From the NCBI GenBank assembly GCA_913056345.1, contig CAJXMH010000003.1:102694-150054 (forward strand): 47,361 bases of DNA. The letters run 5' to 3'. A model generated the notes under the pieces. The model was not told the origin of the DNA. It saw only the letters and a program-made list of their open reading frames with translations, and searched no databases. Source of the stretch: an uncultured Flavobacteriales bacterium. GTDB lineage: Bacteria > Bacteroidota > Bacteroidia > Flavobacteriales_E > Vicingaceae. Every line of letters starts with the position of its first letter. Positions within the stretch are counted from its first letter, which is position 1. Both the position numbers and the translations under genes were made by a program. Shown here in pieces: positions 17,920 to 26,557 of this stretch.

Positions 17920-19755
17920 ATGAAGAACTTACTCAAAAAGGGCTTGCGTTTTTTGCTACGCTTTCTGCGTAATCTACCTGAAAACAGTCAACTAGCGCAC
18001 AAAAGATTTATGGTTTGGCGTTATAAGCGCCTCAGTGATAGACAGTTTTTAATCTTGGTTAGCATTTTAGTGGGATTTACAGCAGGAATGGCTGCGGTAG
18101 TCCTTAAAAACATGGTGCACTGGATTCAAGAATTGCTTAAGGCAGACTTTGTGCTGTCTTATGAGAATATTCTGTATTTGATCTACCCAGGTATCGGCAT
18201 TTTCCTTACGGTAGTTTTGATTAAATATGGTTTAAAACGAAGGGTTGGTCATGGTATACCCTCAACTCTTTTCGCCATTTCAAAGCGAAGTTCAAAAATG
18301 CCGAAAACATCCACCTTTGCCTCCTTAATTACCAGTATGTTAACCGTTGGTTTTGGGGGTTCTGTTGGGTTAGAGGGACCTACAGTTGGTGCCAGTAGTG
18401 CCATTGGTTCTAATTATGCTCGCTTAGGCAGAATGAACTATAAGACAACCACACTAATGCTAGGTTGTGGAGCAGCAGGAGCCATGTCGGGCATTTTTAA
18501 TGCTCCCATTGCTGCTATCGTATTTGCGCTAGAAGTAATCATGCTAGACCTCACAGCAACCTCCTTGATTCCACTGTTAATGGCATCTGTTTCAGCGGCT
18601 TTAACTTCGTCATTTATGCTGGGAGATGATGTGCTCTTTGATGTTGACGTGATCGAGAATTTTACTTTTGGAGACTTGCCTTTTTATATTTTGTTAGGTG
18701 CTTTTACTGGATTAATTTCTGTCTACTTCTGTAAGACTTATTGGTTTATTGAGAGCCTATTCGAAAAATTGAAGGGACAATTCCGTAAAGCCATTATTGG
18801 AGCGCTTATACTCGGTTTTTTGATCTTTCTTTTCCCTCCATTATATGGTGAAGGTTTTGCGACTATCAATCATCTTCTAGGAGATCAAATCAATTCAATC
18901 CTTGAAGGTAGTTTCTTTTATGAATTTAGAGAGAATGTCTTTGTGCTTATTGGCTTTTTAATCGCCATTGTTTTACTTAAGGCGGTCGCAACTACCGTTA
19001 CGCTTGGAGCAGGTGGCATTGGAGGCGTATTTGCCCCTTCTTTGTTTATCGGTTCTGTTACAGGCTACGTTTTTGCAAAAGCAATCAATTTAATTGAGCT
19101 CGTATCGCTTTCTGAGCGGAACTTTACGCTTGTGGGTATGGGAGGCGTAATGGCCGGTATACTTCATGCACCTTTAACCGCTCTTTTCCTTATTGCTGAA
19201 ATTACAGGGGGCTATGAATTGGTAATTCCACTCATGATTACGGCAGCTATTGCTTTTTTAACTTCAAAATACTACAACCAGCATTCTTTGTATACCATGC
19301 AATTGGCAAAAAGAGGCGAGTTGATCACGCATGATAAAGACAAGGCTGTGCTTACCCTTATGCGTTTAGGTAATGAAATCGAAAAAGATTTTGCACTTGT
19401 TTACTCTTCTGACAGCTTGGGCCAGTTAGTAGAAGTAGTTTCTCGCTCTAGGCGAAATATTTTCCCAGTAATTAATCAGGATTCAGAACTGCAGGGTATT
19501 GTTAAGCTAGATGATATTCGTCAAATTATGTTTGAACCTAATCTTTACCAAGAGGTTAAAGTTGCTGATGTTATGAGTGCTTTTGAAGAACAAGTCTCAC
19601 CAGTTGAGTCAATGGATTCTGTGATGAAGAAGTTTAATGAATCTGGAGCATGGAACCTGCCTGTGATCAAGGATGGGAAATACGTAGGGTTTGTTTCGAA
19701 GTCAAAATTGTTTAATGCTTATCGAAAGGTATTACAAGATTTTAGTCAAGAGTAA
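17920..19755 (+). CDS. ClC-family chloride channel/antiporter with C-terminal CBS pair
   Basis: This 611-residue membrane protein belongs to the ClC family. The selectivity segments are visible: HGIPSTLF near residue 109, GSVGLEGPTVG near 147 (with the gating Glu of the GxEGP motif, which favours a Cl-/H+ exchanger over a pure channel), and GGIGGVFAPSLF near 366. A tandem CBS domain pair occupies about 480-605 (VVSRSRRNIFPVINQD, GAWNLPVIKDGKYVGFVSKSKL) and may sense a nucleotide ligand. It starts directly after the dnaG stop with no spacer, so translational coupling is likely despite the unrelated function. Confidence 0.93.
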   Translation: MKNLLKKGLRFLLRFLRNLPENSQLAHKRFMVWRYKRLSDRQFLILVSILVGFTAGMAAVVLKNMVHWIQELLKADFVLSYENILYLIYPGIGIFLTVVLIKYGLKRRVGHGIPSTLFAISKRSSKMPKTSTFASLITSMLTVGFGGSVGLEGPTVGASSAIGSNYARLGRMNYKTTTLMLGCGAAGAMSGIFNAPIAAIVFALEVIMLDLTATSLIPLLMASVSAALTSSFMLGDDVLFDVDVIENFTFGDLPFYILLGAFTGLISVYFCKTYWFIESLFEKLKGQFRKAIIGALILGFLIFLFPPLYGEGFATINHLLGDQINSILEGSFFYEFRENVFVLIGFLIAIVLLKAVATTVTLGAGGIGGVFAPSLFIGSVTGYVFAKAINLIELVSLSERNFTLVGMGGVMAGILHAPLTALFLIAEITGGYELVIPLMITAAIAFLTSKYYNQHSLYTMQLAKRGELITHDKDKAVLTLMRLGNEIEKDFALVYSSDSLGQLVEVVSRSRRNIFPVINQDSELQGIVKLDDIRQIMFEPNLYQEVKVADVMSAFEEQVSPVESMDSVMKKFNESGAWNLPVIKDGKYVGFVSKSKLFNAYRKVLQDFSQE

Positions 19756-19785
19756 GAGTGGAGACTTTAATGTAAATTCGTAGTC

Positions 19786-20292
19786 ATGAAGAAGTGGTTG
19801 GTAATCCTCATGTTGTTTAGTACATCATGCATTTGGGCTCAAGAAGTGCAAATAATGGATGGAATCCCTAAGGACCTGAAAGATGAAAAGATTATTTTTT
19901 TCAAGTTTGAAGCTGTTGAAGTTACAGCCAAAGAGGATGGTAATGCGCAAGAGCGCTATTTGCATTTAAGGCAAACTAACCACAACCATGTAATCAAAGA
20001 AGCCAATCGAGAACTTACAATTGCAGCTATGGATTACCCTTATGCCTATGCAATTACACAAAAGTCAAGGCACAAACCCTTACTTGGGGCAGGTTATAAA
20101 TATATTCTCACAAGTAAGGTCTACGACAATGAGCACCTAAAAGCTCAGCCTGAACAAGATGAATTGATTGTGTTCGAATATTACATTGTAGACACAGAAA
20201 ATTTACTAGCCTACAAAGCCTTTCAGCTTGACGAAATGAAGGTATATGACTCGAAGATGCTTATTAGAAGACTAAAAAAAGCCATCAAGTAA
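19786..20292 (+). CDS. Secreted protein of unknown function
   Basis: This 168-residue protein has a signal peptide (MKKWLVILMLFSTSCIWAQ) best cleaved after IWAQ. A Cys at position 15 resembles a lipobox but lies within the hydrophobic core with no suitable residues after it. The mature part is mixed alpha/beta with no motif I recognise, and includes KIIFFKFEAVEVTA, YPYAYAITQKSRHK and IVFEYYIVDTENLLAY. It lies 30 bp after the ClC gene and converges on cysN with 7 bp between. I cannot assign a function. Confidence 0.7.
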   Translation: MKKWLVILMLFSTSCIWAQEVQIMDGIPKDLKDEKIIFFKFEAVEVTAKEDGNAQERYLHLRQTNHNHVIKEANRELTIAAMDYPYAYAITQKSRHKPLLGAGYKYILTSKVYDNEHLKAQPEQDELIVFEYYIVDTENLLAYKAFQLDEMKVYDSKMLIRRLKKAIK

Positions 20293-20299
20293 AAGTGCA

Positions 20300-21574
20300 T
20301 TAACCTACAATCATTCCTGCTCCAACGGTTTCATTGGTAGCCTCATCAATAATGATCAGACTGCCACTTACTCGGTTTTTCTGATAAGCATCGAAAAAGA
20401 GTGGTTTGGTCGTTCGCAGGCTAACTCTCGCAATATCGTTCATGGCAATGTCTTTCTCATCCTCGAGTCTATGCAATGTATTGATGTCAAGTTTATACTT
20501 AATGTCCTTTACAATACATCTGGCATCGTTAGAGGTATGTTTTACAGCATATTTTCCACGTAATTGAAGCGGTCTTTCACTCATCCAACAAACCATCACT
20601 TCTATATCTTGAGAAACCTCAGGTTGGTTGTTCTCACGCACAATCATGTCTCCACGGCTAATGTCAATCTCATCTTCAAGGGTCATCGTAACTGACATAG
20701 GTGCAAAGGCCTCTTCTACTTCGCCATCAAAAGTGTCGATAGACTTGACAGTGGTACTAAAGCCAGAAGGCAGAGCTACCACCTTGTCCCCTGGTTTAAA
20801 AACTCCCCCTGCTATTCTACCCGCATAGCCTCTGTAATCATGAAATTCATCAGTCTGAGGACGAATAACATACTGAACAGGGAAACGACAGTCAATGTGA
20901 TTGTGATCACTGCCGATGTGAATATTCTCCAGTAGATAAAGTAGAGTGCCTCCTTTGTACCAAGGCATGTTTTCAGACTTATTCACGACATTGTCGCCCT
21001 TTAAGGCAGAAATAGGAATAAAATGAATGTCTTTAACCGCTAGCTTTGAAGCGAAGGCCTCTGTTTCTTTCTTAATACGCTCAAAGGTTGCTTCATCATA
21101 ATCAACTAAATCCATTTTGTTGATACAGAACACAACGTGTGGAATACCTAAAAGCGAGGCAATAAAAGTATGACGGTGCGTCTGCTCAATTATTCCTTTT
21201 CTAGCATCAATTAAGATAATAGAAAGGTTGGAGGTAGAAGCACCAGTTACCATATTTCGGGTATACTGAATATGTCCCGGAGTGTCAGCAATGATAAATT
21301 TTCGCTTTGGCGTAGCAAAGTAGCGGTAAGCTACATCAATGGTTATACCTTGTTCTCTTTCTGAACGTAGCCCGTCAGTTAGCAGTGCAAGGTTTACTTG
21401 TTCCTCACCCTTCTTTTTACTGCTTTGCTCAATCGCTTCGTATTGGTCTTCAAATATCGATTTACTATCGTATAACAATCTGCCGATTAAGGTACTTTTT
21501 CCATCGTCAACACTTCCTGCAGTTGAAAAACGCAGGAGTTCCATGTCGAGGTAAGTATTCGGATCGTTGTTCAT
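20300..21574 (-). CDS. cysN: Sulfate adenylyltransferase subunit 1 (GTPase)
   Basis: This 424-residue GTPase subunit drives formation of adenosine 5'-phosphosulfate with CysD. The G1 motif GSVDDGKST lies near residue 20, DTPGHIQYTRNM (G3) near 96, and NKMDLVDYDE (G4) near 151. Translation-factor-like beta-barrel domains II and III follow (GYAGRIAGGVFKPGDKV, RGDMIVREN). It lacks the fused C-terminal APS kinase domain of CysNC proteins, consistent with a separate cysC in the same operon. It is the last gene of cysC-cysD-cysN, 48 bp after cysD. Confidence 0.95.
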   Translation of the reverse strand: MNNDPNTYLDMELLRFSTAGSVDDGKSTLIGRLLYDSKSIFEDQYEAIEQSSKKKGEEQVNLALLTDGLRSEREQGITIDVAYRYFATPKRKFIIADTPGHIQYTRNMVTGASTSNLSIILIDARKGIIEQTHRHTFIASLLGIPHVVFCINKMDLVDYDEATFERIKKETEAFASKLAVKDIHFIPISALKGDNVVNKSENMPWYKGGTLLYLLENIHIGSDHNHIDCRFPVQYVIRPQTDEFHDYRGYAGRIAGGVFKPGDKVVALPSGFSTTVKSIDTFDGEVEEAFAPMSVTMTLEDEIDISRGDMIVRENNQPEVSQDIEVMVCWMSERPLQLRGKYAVKHTSNDARCIVKDIKYKLDINTLHRLEDEKDIAMNDIARVSLRTTKPLFFDAYQKNRVSGSLIIIDEATNETVGAGMIVG

Positions 21575-21622
21575 TTTTTTGGTCGTTTAAATAGTTCCTT
21601 TTGTAGGAGTATACATTCTTGT

Positions 21623-22528
21623 TTAAAAATAGCCTTGTTTCTTTCGGTCTTCCATTGCTGCCTCAGATCGTTTATCGTCTGATCTCGTTCCTCTTTCAGT
21701 GGTTCTAGTAGCAGCAACCTCTTCAATGATCTTCTCCAAGGTATCAGCCTCTGAGGAAACAGCTCCGGTACAAGTCATATCGCCAATGGTTCTAAAACGA
21801 ACGGTGGTTTTCATGTTCTTCTCTTCTTCCTTTTGTTCAATAAAGTCTGAAGTTGACATGAGTACACCATCTCGGCTGAATACTTCTCTTTCGTGGGCGA
21901 AATAAAGGGGTGGCAGTTCAATGCCTTCTGCAAGAACGTATTGCCAAACGTCCATTTCTGTCCAGTTACTTATCGGAAATACTCTGAAGTTTTCGCCAAA
22001 TTGCTTCATTCCATTAAAAATGTTCCACAATTCAGGACGTTGGTTCTTAGGATCCCACTGACCAAATTCATCCCGGTGAGAAAAGAAACGTTCTTTAGCT
22101 CTTGCTTTCTCTTCATCTCTTCGCGCACCACCCATAGCGGCATCAAACTTATGTTCTTCTATTGCATCAAGCAGGGTAGTGGTTTGCAAGCCATTTCGGC
22201 TAGCGTTAAATCCTTTTTCTTCAACTACTCTGCCCTGATCAATCGAGTCTTGCACGGAGGCAACAATTAAGTTGGCACCAATTTCCTTGATAAACTTATC
22301 TCTAAATTCAATGGTTTCAGGAAAGTTATGACCCGTATCCACATGCATGAGTGGGAAAGGAATCTTAGCAGGATAAAAGGCTTTCCGTGCAATGTGTGCA
22401 CATACGATAGAATCTTTACCGCCTGAAAAAAGCAGCACAGGATTCTCAAATTGGGAAGCTACTTCTCTCACCACGTAGATCGCTTCTGATTCTAATTCTT
22501 TGAGGTGTTTTAAATTATAAGTTTGCAT
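21623..22528 (-). CDS. cysD: Sulfate adenylyltransferase subunit 2
   Basis: This 301-residue ATP-PPi-type subunit adenylylates sulfate. The PP-loop is LLFSGGKDSIVCAHIA near residue 33. Other family blocks are FPLMHVDTGHNFPET near 58, DAAMGGARRDEEKARAKER near 129, and PISNWTEMDVWQYV near 180. The C-terminal end has RTIGDMTCTGAV and TTERGTRSDD. It starts 3 bp after the cysC stop, so the two genes are very probably translated from one message. Confidence 0.95.
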   Translation of the reverse strand: MQTYNLKHLKELESEAIYVVREVASQFENPVLLFSGGKDSIVCAHIARKAFYPAKIPFPLMHVDTGHNFPETIEFRDKFIKEIGANLIVASVQDSIDQGRVVEEKGFNASRNGLQTTTLLDAIEEHKFDAAMGGARRDEEKARAKERFFSHRDEFGQWDPKNQRPELWNIFNGMKQFGENFRVFPISNWTEMDVWQYVLAEGIELPPLYFAHEREVFSRDGVLMSTSDFIEQKEEEKNMKTTVRFRTIGDMTCTGAVSSEADTLEKIIEEVAATRTTERGTRSDDKRSEAAMEDRKKQGYF

Positions 22529-22531
22529 GGC

Positions 22532-23146
22532 TTAAGCTTCTGCTGATTTTTTAATTTTTGGAATAAGCTGGTCTAATAATATTTGGGCAGACTCAGCAAC
22601 TGTGTGGTTTTCTGTCTGAATCTTGATCGCTTGCTCAGGCGCTTCAAAAGGGGCACTAATGCCAGTAAAGTCTTTAATTTCACCTTTCCGGGCCTTTTTG
22701 TAAAGTCCTTTTACGTCTCTTGCCTCACAAATGGCTAAAGGCGTATCCACGAGAACTTCAATAAAGTCATCTTCTCCTATGATTGATCTAGCTTCTTGCC
22801 TGATTGCTTTCGTAGGGCTAACAAAACAATTAATGGTAATTACCCCGCAGTTCAAAAACAACTTTGATACCTCTGCAATTCGCCGAATATTCTCTGTTCT
22901 ATCCTCTTCGGAGAAGCCAAGATTATTGTTAATTCCACTGCGGATATTGTCACCATCTAAGAGTTGGGTTAAAAAGCCTTGTTGATGCAGCTCTTTTTCA
23001 AGATATTTAGCAATGGTTGTTTTGCCTGAGCCGCTGAGTCCTGTCATCCATACCACTCTTGCTTTTTGCTTTAAGAGTACTTCTTTCTCGGCTCGAGGAA
23101 TGATCTCGTCAAAAACGGAAAAGATATTTTTGCCTTCGTCTTTCAT
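22532..23146 (-). CDS. cysC: Adenylyl-sulfate (APS) kinase
   Basis: This 204-residue kinase phosphorylates APS to PAPS. The Walker A loop is GLSGSGKTTIA near residue 35. Family motifs LLDGDNIRSGINNNLGFSEEDRTENIRR (near 62) and FIEVLVDTPLAICEARDVKGLYKKARKGEIKDFTGI (near 127) are intact. It is the first gene of cysC-cysD-cysN. No PAPS or sulfite reductase lies nearby, and cysQ and an SLC13 transporter follow on the divergent strand, so PAPS is more likely a sulfate donor here than a cysteine precursor. Confidence 0.95.
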   Translation of the reverse strand: MKDEGKNIFSVFDEIIPRAEKEVLLKQKARVVWMTGLSGSGKTTIAKYLEKELHQQGFLTQLLDGDNIRSGINNNLGFSEEDRTENIRRIAEVSKLFLNCGVITINCFVSPTKAIRQEARSIIGEDDFIEVLVDTPLAICEARDVKGLYKKARKGEIKDFTGISAPFEAPEQAIKIQTENHTVAESAQILLDQLIPKIKKSAEA

Positions 23147-23155
23147 TTAAGCGGG

Positions 23156-23163
23156 CAAATTTA
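23156..23163 (-). promoter_or_regulatory. Candidate -7 element for cysCDN
   Basis: On the minus strand this reads TAAATTTG, an exact TAnnTTTG followed by CC. It lies 9 bp upstream of the cysC ATG within the 135-bp region shared with deoC. No correctly spaced -33 TTG was found. Confidence 0.45.
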
Positions 23164-23228
23164 ATAAAAAACAAGGCAGCGAGCTATTCCATATTTCTTG
23201 ATTATCAGCCAATGTGTATCGCTTAGGC

Positions 23229-23262
23229 TTGGCAATCTTTCTGCTTAATTCTATTATCTTTG
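23229..23262 (+). promoter_or_regulatory. Candidate promoter for the deoC operon
   Basis: TTG at 23229-23231 is followed after 23 bp by TATCTTTG (23255-23262), an exact TAnnTTTG. The deoC GTG start lies 19 bp further. It is one of the better two-part promoter candidates in the window. Confidence 0.5.
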
Positions 23263-23281
23263 AGCCACTAAAACAAAATGT

Positions 23282-24172
23282 GTGTCTAAACTTTTCAACT
23301 CCCCTAAAATAGACCAGCTTGGCTTAATTGAACGTGCAGCGAAGTTCAAGACAAGAAGCATAAAAAAAGAAGCAAAGATCAACGGATTAAAGTTGGCTTT
23401 GAGCATGATTGACCTCACTACTCTCGAGGGAAAGGATACTGAGGGTAAAGTAAGACAACTTTGCTACAAAGCAATGCACCTGCATGATGATCTTGATGTA
23501 CCTACAGTTGCAGCAATATGCGTTTATCCCAATATGGTTGCTATAGCAAAAAAAGCACTTGAAGGAAGTGGAGTTAAGGTAGCTTCTGTTGCAACCGCTT
23601 TCCCATCCGGTATGTCGAGCCGGGAGGTTAAGTTAGCAGATACCAAACTGGCAGTAGACCATGGTGCAGATGAAATTGATATGGTCATTTCAAGAGGTCG
23701 TTTTCACCAAGGTGATTACCAGTATGTATTTGATGAAATTGCGTTGATCAAAGAAGCCTGTGGTAAAGCACGTTTAAAAGTTATTTTAGAAACGGGAGAA
23801 TTAGGCACGCCTGATCAAGTGAGACGAGCAAGTGATATAGCAATTCATGCAGGGGCAGATTTTATTAAAACTTCAACAGGTAAGATTTCTCCGGCTGCAA
23901 CCATGCCCACTACTTTATTAATGCTAGAAGCCATTAAGGATCATTATCAGAAGACAGGTAAAATGGTTGGAATGAAGCCTGCAGGAGGGATTTCAGATGC
24001 TAAAACCGCGCTGCATTATTTGGCTATGTTAAAAGAAACTTTGGGTGAGGCATGGATGAGCTCAGAATGGTTTCGTTTTGGTGCTAGTCGTTTGGCTAAT
24101 GATGTTTTAATGCAGCTTTATAAACAAAAAACAGGAGCATATCAGTCAGCTGATTATTTCTCAAAAGATTAA
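23282..24172 (+). CDS. deoC: Deoxyribose-phosphate aldolase
   Basis: This 296-residue aldolase cleaves 2-deoxyribose 5-phosphate to acetaldehyde and glyceraldehyde 3-phosphate. The Schiff-base lysine is in GADFIKTSTGK near residue 194. VAAICVYPNMV near 77, DEIDMVISRG near 131 and VILETGELG near 163 are family blocks, and GMKPAGGISD near 234 carries the second Lys. It is about 40 residues longer at the N-terminus than short bacterial DeoC and resembles eukaryote-like DERA. It starts at GTG; an ATG at 23278 is out of frame and reads only three codons before a stop. It is the first gene of a long, tightly spaced run and is followed after 5 bp by an aldehyde dehydrogenase. Confidence 0.93.
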   Translation: MSKLFNSPKIDQLGLIERAAKFKTRSIKKEAKINGLKLALSMIDLTTLEGKDTEGKVRQLCYKAMHLHDDLDVPTVAAICVYPNMVAIAKKALEGSGVKVASVATAFPSGMSSREVKLADTKLAVDHGADEIDMVISRGRFHQGDYQYVFDEIALIKEACGKARLKVILETGELGTPDQVRRASDIAIHAGADFIKTSTGKISPAATMPTTLLMLEAIKDHYQKTGKMVGMKPAGGISDAKTALHYLAMLKETLGEAWMSSEWFRFGASRLANDVLMQLYKQKTGAYQSADYFSKD

Positions 24173-24177
24173 AAAAC

Positions 24178-25653
24178 ATGAGTAAGAAAGAAAACGCTTT
24201 TTCTCTCAAATTCGATACTGAGTGGACGTACGCAGAAGCACCTGAAAGTACTTCTCATATTGCGATAGAGAAGAAGTATGATTTGTTTATTGACGGCAAG
24301 TTTGTGAAGCCAAAATCTGGAAAATACTTTGAGACAATAAACCCGGCTACGGAAAAGCCACTCGCTAAAGTTGCGGAGGCAAATCAAAAAGACGTTGATG
24401 CGGCGGTTAATGCTGCTCGCAAGGCTTTCCCTAAATGGAGCGGACTGCCTGCTAAAGAAAGAGGCAAATACATTTTTAGAATTGCTCGTTTAATACAAGA
24501 GAAAGCACGCGAGTTTGCTGTAATTGAAACAATGGACGGTGGAAAGCCCATTAAAGAAGCCAGAGATATTGATATTCCTTTAGCGGCAGCACACTTTTTC
24601 TACTATGCGGGATGGGCTGATAAGTTACAATACGCCTTCCCCAATGCAAAAGCCGAACCTTTGGGAGTTGCAGGACAAATTATTCCCTGGAACTTTCCTT
24701 TGTTAATGGCCGCTTGGAAAATTGCTCCTGCTTTAGCTTGTGGCAATACGGTTGTTTTAAAGCCTGCGGAAACGACACCTTTAACTGCTCTGAAGTTAGC
24801 GGAACTGATACAAGAATCAGGTTTGCCTAATGGGGTTGTAAACATTGTGACTGGTGACGGTAAAACTGGAGCGTTAATTGTAGAGCATCCTGAAATCGAT
24901 AAAATTGCTTTTACCGGATCTACTGAAGTTGGAAAAATTATTCAGCGAGCAATTGCTGGGACTAATAAGAAAGCAACACTAGAATTAGGGGGTAAAGCAG
25001 CAAATATCATATTTGAAGATGCCCCGATCGACCAAGCTGTAGAAGGGGTAATCAACGGTATTTTCTTTAATCAAGGACATGTTTGTTGTGCAGGTTCGAG
25101 ACTATTTGTTCAAGAGTCAATCCAAAAAGAGGTTGAACGAAAATTGGTAGACCGTCTGGAAACGCTGATTGTGGGAGATCCGCTTGATAAGAATACGGAT
25201 GTGGGTGCTATTAATTCCAAGCAGCAACTCGAAACCATTAATGGATACCTTAAAATTGGTGAATCTGAAGGGTTAAGAAGTCATCAAGCAAAGAATAAAC
25301 TTCCTGATAGTGGCTATTTCTGTAGACCAACCCTCTTTTTTGATGTAGCTCAATCTAGTCGTTTGGCTAAAGAAGAGATTTTTGGACCTGTATTGGCCAT
25401 ACAAACTTTTAGAACTGTTGATGAGGTTATTGAAAAGGCCAACAATACACCTTATGGGCTTTCAGCGGGAGTTTGGACAGATAAAGGGAGTAAAGCTTTT
25501 AATTTAAGCAGTCAACTGAAAGCAGGAGTAATCTGGGCTAATACCTTTAATAAGTTTGACCCTACTTCTCCATTCGGAGGTTATAAAGAAAGCGGTTTCG
25601 GCCGAGAAGGGGGCTTGCACGGTTTAGCCGCCTATTTAAAGATTAAAGCTTAA
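24178..25653 (+). CDS. NAD(P)-dependent aldehyde dehydrogenase (ALDH16-like catalytic half)
   Basis: This 491-residue dehydrogenase has all catalytic residues: Asn172 (PWNFP), Lys195 (LKPAE), Glu269 (LELGGKAANI) and the nucleophile Cys303 (FNQGHVCCAGSR). EEIFGPVLAI and NNTPYGLSAGVWT are present in the C-terminal part. It follows deoC by 5 bp and is followed after 4 bp by a truncated, inactive ALDH-like gene. That deoC / active ALDH / dead ALDH order mirrors the bacterial DERA-ALDH16 pairing, where the two ALDH domains are fused. It plausibly oxidises the acetaldehyde made by DeoC, but the substrate is not shown by sequence. Confidence 0.9.
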   Translation: MSKKENAFSLKFDTEWTYAEAPESTSHIAIEKKYDLFIDGKFVKPKSGKYFETINPATEKPLAKVAEANQKDVDAAVNAARKAFPKWSGLPAKERGKYIFRIARLIQEKAREFAVIETMDGGKPIKEARDIDIPLAAAHFFYYAGWADKLQYAFPNAKAEPLGVAGQIIPWNFPLLMAAWKIAPALACGNTVVLKPAETTPLTALKLAELIQESGLPNGVVNIVTGDGKTGALIVEHPEIDKIAFTGSTEVGKIIQRAIAGTNKKATLELGGKAANIIFEDAPIDQAVEGVINGIFFNQGHVCCAGSRLFVQESIQKEVERKLVDRLETLIVGDPLDKNTDVGAINSKQQLETINGYLKIGESEGLRSHQAKNKLPDSGYFCRPTLFFDVAQSSRLAKEEIFGPVLAIQTFRTVDEVIEKANNTPYGLSAGVWTDKGSKAFNLSSQLKAGVIWANTFNKFDPTSPFGGYKESGFGREGGLHGLAAYLKIKA

Positions 25654-25657
25654 TGTT

Positions 25658-26548
25658 ATGGCAAATCGAATTGACGTCTTGAAGACTTACAAACTTTACA
25701 TAAATGGCAAATTCCCAAGAACAGAATCTGGGCGTTACTATCAGCCAAAAGGGGCTAAGGGTGAAAGCCTAGGCAATATTTGCCTTGCTTCTCGTAAGGA
25801 CTTTCGCAATGCCGTTGTGGCTGCTAGAAAGGCACAACAAGCTTGGTCTTCACGCTCGGCTTTTAATCGTGGTCAAATCTTATACCGGATTGCTGAGCAC
25901 ATGGAAAGCCGAAAAGCAGAGTTTGTAGAATTACTGGGCAAGGAAGAAGGCCTTAGCAGCGCAAAATCTAAAAGTAAAATAGAAAGTTTAATTGATCGCA
26001 TCGTTTATTATGCAGGCTGGACAGACAAGTTTCAGCAGCTTTTTAGCTCTGTTAACCCTGTCGCCAGTAGTCACTTTAATTTTTCTATGCTTGAGCCTGT
26101 AGGAGTTGTGAGTGTCCTTTGTGATGAAAAGGTGGGTTTTGAAGGTTTGGTAACAGCCATATCGAGCATCATAGGAAGTGGAAACTCGCTTGTTTTATTG
26201 GCTTCAAAAAACAGTCCTACCAGTGCAATTACCTTTGCTGAGGTGCTACACCATTCAGATCTGCCTGCAGGAGTAGTTAACATACTTAGCGGAGATAGAG
26301 ATGAACTTGCAACTCACATAGCCAAACATATGGATGTGAATGCTCTCTTGTATTGTGGGGATGATGAAAAACTGCTAAAGGAACTGCAGACTGAATCTGC
26401 AAATAATTTAAAGCGGATTATTCATTGGTCTGCAGAAGACAATTCGGAGGAGTATCTTGAAAGTCCTTATCGAATTCAAGAGTTCTTAGAGACTAAAACT
26501 ACTTGGCATCCTGTAGAACAAATCGGAGGCTCTGCACCGGCTTACTAA
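25658..26548 (+). CDS. ALDH-superfamily pseudoenzyme lacking the catalytic domain
   Basis: This 296-residue protein aligns with the N-terminal, NAD-binding part of its upstream neighbour: YKLYINGKF vs YDLFIDGKF, VVAARKAQQAWS vs VNAARKAFPKWS, YYAGWTDKFQ vs YYAGWADKLQ, and LPAGVVNILSGD vs LPNGVVNIVTGD. PWNFP is replaced by LCDEKVGFEG, and the Lys, Glu and Cys catalytic residues are missing. The C-terminal ~70 residues are unrelated to the usual catalytic domain. The frame is intact and well conserved in spacing, so it looks like a functional non-catalytic partner rather than decay. The closest precedent is the inactive second domain of ALDH16 proteins, here encoded separately. Confidence 0.78.
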   Translation: MANRIDVLKTYKLYINGKFPRTESGRYYQPKGAKGESLGNICLASRKDFRNAVVAARKAQQAWSSRSAFNRGQILYRIAEHMESRKAEFVELLGKEEGLSSAKSKSKIESLIDRIVYYAGWTDKFQQLFSSVNPVASSHFNFSMLEPVGVVSVLCDEKVGFEGLVTAISSIIGSGNSLVLLASKNSPTSAITFAEVLHHSDLPAGVVNILSGDRDELATHIAKHMDVNALLYCGDDEKLLKELQTESANNLKRIIHWSAEDNSEEYLESPYRIQEFLETKTTWHPVEQIGGSAPAY

Positions 26549-26557
26549 GCACTTAGT

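Noticed and set aside
21893-22270. 125-codon open frame antisense to cysD
   Set aside because: It lies wholly inside a gene with intact catalytic motifs, has no recognisable domain and no promoter; a frame shadow.
20300-23146. cysCDN as an ordinary cysteine-biosynthesis operon
   Set aside because: No PAPS or sulfite reductase nearby, and cysQ plus GDP-fucose genes on the divergent side favour sulfation; not excluded for the whole genome.
25658-26548. Second ALDH-like gene as a pseudogene
   Set aside because: No frameshift or internal stop, operon spacing is preserved, and a non-catalytic ALDH domain has precedent in ALDH16.
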